Source of the DNA: an uncultured Clostridium sp. | Lineage (GTDB): Bacteria; Bacillota; Clostridia; Christensenellales; Pumilibacteraceae | Direction: 5' to 3' | NCBI GenBank assembly: GCA_900555125.1 | Contig: USKH01000036.1 | Location: 1 to 8,978 of the forward strand | DNA length: 8,978 bases | Shown here: positions 5,330 to 8,978 of the stretch, piece after piece | Position numbering within the stretch: the stretch's first letter is position 1 | Layout of the letters: each line of letters opens with the position of its first letter | Notes under the pieces: generated by a model | Databases searched by the model: none | Told to the model about the DNA's origin: nothing | The model's input: the letters and a program-made list of their open reading frames with translations, nothing else | Made by a program: the position numbers and the translations under genes

Positions 5330-5580
5330 TTCTCTTCCTCCTCGCAGCTTTTATAACAAGGGCAAGCACTACAATGCCCGTCGCATTCGGTTTCGTTTAC
5401 AGGACAGTTATCGCAATCGCCGTCGCATACGATTTCGCCCGTATCGATTAACTTTTCTATAACGAGCTTGTTTCCGTCCGCGTAAATCTGCAATACGCTG
5501 CCGTCTACGATGCCCGCGTCTTCGAGCGCTTCTTTCGGTACGCTTATAAGGACAAATTCGTCTACTTTTTTATTTTGCAT
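5326..5580 (-). CDS. AbrB-like protein with an eight-cysteine tail
   Basis: An 84-residue protein counted from the ATG at 5580. Residues 1-45 look like an AbrB/MazE hairpin domain: VDEFVLISVPKEALEDAGIV (6-25), DGSVLQIYADGNKLVIEKL (26-44). The C-terminal half carries eight cysteines in two similar units, CDGDCDNCP and CDGHCSACP, followed by CYKSC and an acidic end. The pattern C-x3-C-x2-C repeated twice, plus C-x-C-x3-C, suggests a metal or Fe-S centre, which is inference. The family recurs in clostridial ICEs beside the second AbrB-like protein. A GTG at 5592 is a possible earlier start, but the AAGGAA site directly abuts it with no spacer; 12 bases separate it from the ATG at 5580, so I prefer the ATG. 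It overlaps the end of the Dam-type gene. Confidence 0.85.
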   Translation of the reverse strand: MQNKKVDEFVLISVPKEALEDAGIVDGSVLQIYADGNKLVIEKLIDTGEIVCDGDCDNCPVNETECDGHCSACPCYKSCEEEEK

Positions 5581-6536
5581 GACAATATACACTTCCTTAA
5601 TATTTTTTCGTAATTAAAATCTTCATAACGATTAAAAATCGTCAGTTGTTTAGGACGATTTCTTTCCCGCTCGTATAGGTCGTAATTCCCGATGAGCAGT
5701 TCTTTGAATTCCTTTCCCGCTTCGTATCTCTGCGCCATAGAATGTTGCCGCGAAAAGTCCAGAATAGAAAAATCAGAGTACAATTCGCGTATTTCTTCAC
5801 AGTCGTTATACGACAGCAAAAACTTGCCCTTTACGTTTTCGAGCGTGCGTTTCAGCCGCAAATGGTCGTCGTAATTAAACGACACCTCGTACATTCCTTC
5901 CGTCGATAAATACGGCGGATCTGCATAGAAAAACGCGCCGTCCCTGTCGTAATGCTTTATGAGCGTTTCAAAGTCCTGATTTTCCACTACGACGTTCGCC
6001 ATACGGCTTTCCACTTGTTTTATAAGGTCGAACAACCGCCTTATATCGAACGGTTGCGATGCGTAAGACTTGCACCCGCTCGAATAACTGTATCGTAACA
6101 ATTTCAGAAACATTGCCGCCCTGCGAACGTCGTAATCTTTGGTTATTCTCGTTCGAATTTCTTTCATTTCTTCCGCTTCGAGCGGCGGTAGAATAAGTTC
6201 CGTCAAGAGTTGTTCTTCGTCGAAATATTTATCCTCGAACTTCTCGCTTTCAAAAAAATCGCGCAAGGCGTTAAAGTCCTCGCGCGAGTTCAAATTGCAG
6301 AATCCTAATTCCCTTATAGTTGCCATCGTCCGTTCTTTCATGCATCGGAACAAATTGACAAGGTTTCTGTCAAAATCGTTATACACCTCGAAATTGCACG
6401 GATACGGGCTACCGAGTAATACACTCCCCGAACCGCCGAATACGTCTATAAACCTTTCGTACTTTGGCGGAAACACGGCGTACAAAATATGCAGGATAGA
6501 CGTTTTATTGCCTACCCGCGATACCGGCGTTTTCAT
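5562..6536 (-). CDS. Dam-type (D12 class) adenine-specific DNA methyltransferase
   Basis: A 324-residue enzyme that would transfer a methyl group from S-adenosylmethionine to the N6 of adenine in DNA. PVSRVGNKTSILHILYAVFP (4-23) is the N-terminal cofactor motif of the D12 class. FIDVFGGSGSVLLG (29-42) is motif I, EVYNDFDRNLVNLFRCM (50-66) the following acidic strand, and FYADPPYLST (203-212) the catalytic DPPY motif. LLSYNDCEEIRELY (240-253) and ERERNRPKQLTIFNRY (289-304) complete the domain. Everything needed for activity is present. Length is slightly above that of E. coli Dam (278 residues), mostly through a charged helical insert at 84-135. The recognition site cannot be read from sequence. 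No restriction enzyme gene adjoins it, so it looks like an orphan methylase protecting the element or marking its DNA. AAGGAGG precedes the ATG at 6536; a repeat-containing gap lies upstream. Confidence 0.92.
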   Translation of the reverse strand: MKTPVSRVGNKTSILHILYAVFPPKYERFIDVFGGSGSVLLGSPYPCNFEVYNDFDRNLVNLFRCMKERTMATIRELGFCNLNSREDFNALRDFFESEKFEDKYFDEEQLLTELILPPLEAEEMKEIRTRITKDYDVRRAAMFLKLLRYSYSSGCKSYASQPFDIRRLFDLIKQVESRMANVVVENQDFETLIKHYDRDGAFFYADPPYLSTEGMYEVSFNYDDHLRLKRTLENVKGKFLLSYNDCEEIRELYSDFSILDFSRQHSMAQRYEAGKEFKELLIGNYDLYERERNRPKQLTIFNRYEDFNYEKILRKCILSCKIKK

Positions 6537-6571
6537 TAAACCTCCTTACTCATTTTTTTCGGTAAATCTAT

Positions 6572-6618
6572 GCCTATAGGTCGATTAACAATATCTTTTC
6601 GTTTCCATAGGCGCGATT
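6572..6618 (-). repeat. Repeated 14-base element and imperfect dyad before the Dam-type gene
   Basis: The 107-base gap before the methyltransferase contains two related elements on the minus strand, AATCGCGCCTATGG (6618 to 6605) and AATCGACCTATAGG (6586 to 6573), 32 bases apart, close to three helical turns. The same region also forms an imperfect inverted pair: GCCTATAGG (6572-6580) against CCATAGGC (6605-6612). No convincing promoter is visible here, and the gap otherwise contains only AT-rich sequence. A regulator site or an RNA hairpin is possible. Confidence 0.4.
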
Positions 6619-6643
6619 GATACCGTTAATTTTTATTGTTTTG

Positions 6644-7183
6644 TTATGCTTGCGTTTGTTCGGCAACTTGCTTTTCTTTCTCGAATAAATCAAGGTAATA
6701 CTGACGACATTCTTCATCTTCCCAATCATTATTCAAAAACTCATCAAAGCAAACGGGAGTTTCTCCTACCCTGAATTCGTCCGATAAAAATTTAGGAACA
6801 TAAACCGTATCGTAAACTTTTCTTGCCAAAGCTTCTTCATCTTGGTTTCTATCGTATTTTATAAACCCGCCGAGATGATTATCCACATAGTCCGAAAGCC
6901 ACATACAGCCGAATACAGGTCTTGCTTTTATTCTCCATATTGCAAGTTTCCCCATATCCAATTTCGCATTTCCGAAAGGAAAATACAGGTTAGTGAGCCC
7001 GCAGTTTTCAAATCGATAGCACTCGTCAAGTTCCGTGCCGTTTTTCAGAATCTGTTCGTTTTTCAAAAGTTTGTTTATTCCTTCCACCCACTCTTTGACA
7101 GCGCCGCCGCAACCTTGAAACACCAACCCTTCTTCGCCGCTTTTCAGCCGCAATTCTTCTGCTTTTATATCTGTTACACTCAT
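6644..7183 (-). CDS. Conserved ICE protein of unknown function
   Basis: A 179-residue soluble protein. Conserved-looking parts are ELRLKSGEEGLVFQGCGG (10-27), VKEWVEGINKLLKNEQILKN (29-48), RFENCGLTNLYFPFGNAKLD (57-76), MGKLAIWRIKARPVFGCMWL (77-96) and SDYVDNHLGGFI (97-108). The C-terminal third is acidic and ends in a glutamate/glutamine-rich helix. I recall close relatives directly after ArdA-like genes in clostridial conjugative elements, but cannot name a family. It overlaps the ArdA-like gene by ATGA (7180-7183), with AGGAGAG nine bases before the start, so it is translationally coupled and probably acts with that protein or at the same stage. The low sequence complexity of the tail (EKEKQVAEQTQA) suggests that the end is disordered. 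Confidence 0.75.
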   Translation of the reverse strand: MSVTDIKAEELRLKSGEEGLVFQGCGGAVKEWVEGINKLLKNEQILKNGTELDECYRFENCGLTNLYFPFGNAKLDMGKLAIWRIKARPVFGCMWLSDYVDNHLGGFIKYDRNQDEEALARKVYDTVYVPKFLSDEFRVGETPVCFDEFLNNDWEDEECRQYYLDLFEKEKQVAEQTQA

Positions 7184-8730
7184 TGTTTTATCTCTCCTAT
7201 TCCGTCTATTTCTTCCTGTTCAGTTTCGGCAAGAAGTTCTCTCGGTGTTTCTTCATACCCTAAAAAGTTAGGCGAAGTTTCTTCATTGAATTCAATAACA
7301 CCGTCAGGCCCTAAATCCAATTGCTCTTTCAACAACACTGTGCCGCCGTGGTCTATTATCACTTTTTTCTCTATAGACGTAAATTCTCTCCTTTCGTCCG
7401 AATATCGCAAATCGTATTTATAAAGTCCTTTAGGTACGTCCTGCGGTGCAATACGCTCATTAGCAAATACGCCCTTCACGCCGCACACTTCAACCGCGTC
7501 TAATTCTTCGTCAAGATAACACTGATCATTCCTTTTACAAAGTGCATATAACGAACAGCCCCTTGCCGAGATAAGACCGTATTGAGTATTCTTCGCGCCG
7601 AGACGTTCTTGCAATTCTTCGCCTTCTCTCTGAAATCTCGACCAGTGTATCCATGTGCTGTCAAATCGTGGATCCAAATACTTTTTCAAATATTCCGTGA
7701 AATAATCTTCGGGGAAACTATATTCAGGCGCGAATTCATATTCGTTGATGTGCTTTATTATATCCAAAGCGTCTGCCGCTCTGAATTGTCCTGCCGCAAT
7801 TAAAATTGCCTTATATTTTGCGCGATCAAACTGCTGTAACTTCGAATATTCTTCAGCCACAGCGTTCAACGCGTCAAAGTCTTGCATATCTCCGAAATTT
7901 TCTTCGTTTATCTGCGGTATCGCCGATTCAAAATCGAAATACACACAATCTTCTATTCGTTCTTCCCCGTGCTTGCGGGCTATTCCGTTCGCCTGCGTCT
8001 TGTCGACAGGCAAGTTTATCCACTCGGCGGTATTTTCTGTTTCTTCGGGATTTTCCTCCGGAGCCTTCGCTATTTTTAAGCGAAAAATATAATCGTTTTT
8101 TTCTTCGGTTTCGGGTAACGTAATACCGTCATACACTTCGGTTTCTTCATAATCATCCACTATGACATATTTATTATCGATAAATACGCCGCCTTCGCTT
8201 TCTCGTTGCAATCTGCCGATATCTGACTTATTCAGAAGATATCTCGATTCAAACGGTATAGCGGCAACATCGGGATGCATATCGTTATCTATTACAAGTT
8301 GGCCGAGATCTTCGTCGTTCCTTGCAAGGTGTATTACCGATACGTTATCCAAACCATAGGTTAAATTTATGAGGTCCTTAATATCAACGCTTTGTTTCCA
8401 TTTTCCGTCGGATATCTTTTTATTCACTATTGCCCGTAATGCAAGTCTTTCGTCCTCATTCAGCGTGGTAAGCCTTTTCGCAAAAAAATTCAGTTCATCA
8501 AACGTTCGCGTAATTACTTGATCACCTTCAAGCGACGGCAACAAATGTAGCCGTTCTATATCGAACCGAACCTCTTTGCCGAGTGGAAAATTCTTGTCAT
8601 AATTTGCTCGAGCCTCCTGCAAGCGATCCTCTATCTCATAATCTTTTGCAGGCAATTCTATTTCTGAATGATATATCCACCTAATGCCTCCGTTGACCGC
8701 AGTTATACCTATACTTAAGGTCTTTTCCAT
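7180..8730 (-). CDS. ArdA-like antirestriction protein with LPD28 C-terminal domain
   Basis: A 516-residue acidic cytoplasmic protein. Residues about 213-390 resemble ArdA: an EWINLPVDKTQANGIARKHG segment (236-255), ERIEDCVYFDFESAIPQI (257-274), FGDMQDFDALNAVAEEYSKL (279-298) and AADALDIIKHINEYEF (318-333). Residues about 6-195 look like a diverged copy with the same order: FDELNFFAKRLTTLNEDERL (77-96), IKDLINLTYGLDNVSVI (117-133) and SEGGVFIDNKYVIV (178-191). Residues about 405-505 match LPD28: GVFANERIAPQDVPKGLYKY (420-439), VIIDHGGTVLLKEQLDLGPD (457-476) and NFLGYEETPRELL (488-500). ArdA proteins mimic bent B-form DNA and inhibit type I restriction and modification enzymes, helping incoming DNA survive; the acidic content fits. 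Activity of this version is inferred. AAAGGAG lies nine bases before the ATG at 8730, and the gene overlaps the preceding methyltransferase by 16 bases. Confidence 0.8.
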   Translation of the reverse strand: MEKTLSIGITAVNGGIRWIYHSEIELPAKDYEIEDRLQEARANYDKNFPLGKEVRFDIERLHLLPSLEGDQVITRTFDELNFFAKRLTTLNEDERLALRAIVNKKISDGKWKQSVDIKDLINLTYGLDNVSVIHLARNDEDLGQLVIDNDMHPDVAAIPFESRYLLNKSDIGRLQRESEGGVFIDNKYVIVDDYEETEVYDGITLPETEEKNDYIFRLKIAKAPEENPEETENTAEWINLPVDKTQANGIARKHGEERIEDCVYFDFESAIPQINEENFGDMQDFDALNAVAEEYSKLQQFDRAKYKAILIAAGQFRAADALDIIKHINEYEFAPEYSFPEDYFTEYLKKYLDPRFDSTWIHWSRFQREGEELQERLGAKNTQYGLISARGCSLYALCKRNDQCYLDEELDAVEVCGVKGVFANERIAPQDVPKGLYKYDLRYSDERREFTSIEKKVIIDHGGTVLLKEQLDLGPDGVIEFNEETSPNFLGYEETPRELLAETEQEEIDGIGEIKQ

Positions 8731-8978
8731 TCGTTTTCGCTCCTTTCTTCGATTTCTTTTATTTTTCGCCCTAATGCGGAAATGACGGGTACGCTTACCG
8801 CGTTACCCGCCATTTTATACAACTGCCCGTCTTTAAGTCCCACATTCACGGCTCTATAAAACTGCTCGTTCGTAAATCCCTGCAACCGCCAACATTCGAT
8901 AGGCATAAGTTTACGCACCTTACCATATCGTATTATTCCGTGGCGGTCGCATACCGTTAAAGCAAACATCGGCTCGTT
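8715..8978 (-). CDS. DNA (cytosine-5-)-methyltransferase, C-terminal part
   Basis: The final 87 codons of a gene that enters from the right edge. The frame is open to 8978, reading NEPMFALTVCDRHGI at the edge, a stretch usual in phage and ICE cytosine methylases just before motif IX. RKLMPIECWRLQGF is motif IX and YKMAGNAVSVPVI is motif X, which contributes to cofactor binding; both are intact. The catalytic Pro-Cys motif and the FAGIGG cofactor motif would lie outside the window. The enzyme would place a methyl group on C5 of cytosine at an unknown site. The tail KIKEIEERSENEWKRP overlaps the ArdA-like gene start by 16 bases. An internal ATG at 8969 is not a credible start because it would remove the catalytic domain. 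Confidence 0.88.
   Translation of the reverse strand, partial: NEPMFALTVCDRHGIIRYGKVRKLMPIECWRLQGFTNEQFYRAVNVGLKDGQLYKMAGNAVSVPVISALGRKIKEIEERSENEWKRP

Noticed and set aside
6537..6554. Five-codon leader frame MSKEV ending in TAATG at the Dam-type gene start
   Set aside because: It has no ribosome site of its own and simply spans the AAGGAGG site of the methyltransferase; most likely chance.
6537..6643. Promoter for the Dam-type gene (TAGATT as a -10 box)
   Set aside because: No -35-like hexamer is found at 16-18 bases; TTGTTA lies only 15 bases away, so the evidence is too weak.
7745..8123. Several overlapping plus-strand frames opposite the ArdA-like gene
   Set aside because: They are Ser/Phe/Arg-rich antisense shadows with no motif.

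Overview
All genes in this window lie on the minus strand, so biological reading order runs from position 8978 down to 1. Gene content and order match a Tn1549/CTn-type integrative and conjugative element (ICE) of a gut-type Clostridia (Bacillota). The reasons are strong AGGAGG-type ribosome binding sites, many ATGA stop/start overlaps, AT-leaning codon use, and families typical of such elements: DUF3846, DUF3849, DUF3852, a TrbL/VirB6-like protein, paired AbrB-like proteins and an ArdA-like protein with an LPD28 tail. All family names come from reading the translated sequence; no database search was possible.

Layout in transcription order. (1) 8978-5562 is an establishment and anti-restriction block: the C-terminal end of a cytosine-5 DNA methyltransferase (cut by the window edge), a 516-residue ArdA-like/LPD28 protein, an unassigned 179-residue protein, and a Dam-type adenine methyltransferase. 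(2) 5580-3542 is an accessory block: two adjacent AbrB/SpoVT-like proteins (one with an eight-cysteine tail), a DUF3849 protein, a DUF3846 protein, and a small protein with a nucleoside 2-deoxyribosyltransferase-like look. (3) 3561-1454 is the start of the mating-channel genes: a DUF3852 membrane protein with pilin-like topology, a TrbL/VirB6-like multi-pass protein, a small acidic protein, a possible 29-residue membrane peptide, and a VirB3/PrgI-like protein. (4) 1414-157 is an apparently self-contained cargo cassette: a good sigma-A promoter, an 84-residue protein, a HipA/CtkA-like kinase translationally coupled to it, and an intrinsic terminator with a UUCG loop. (5) From 144 to the left edge, the conjugation genes resume with the N-terminus of a protein of the kind normally found next to VirB4.

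The most notable point is the kinase cassette. It sits between two genes that I expect to be neighbours in the conjugation operon, and it carries its own promoter and terminator. Its terminator lies only 13 bases before the start codon of the next conjugation gene, which raises the question of how transfer transcripts get past it. Also worth a second look are the eight-cysteine AbrB-like protein, an apparent internal duplication in the ArdA-like protein, the pairing of two methyltransferases with an anti-restriction protein, and a repeated 14-base element in front of the Dam-type gene. No relaxase, coupling protein (VirD4/TcpA), VirB4 ATPase, integrase, oriT, tRNA, rRNA or CRISPR array is visible here.
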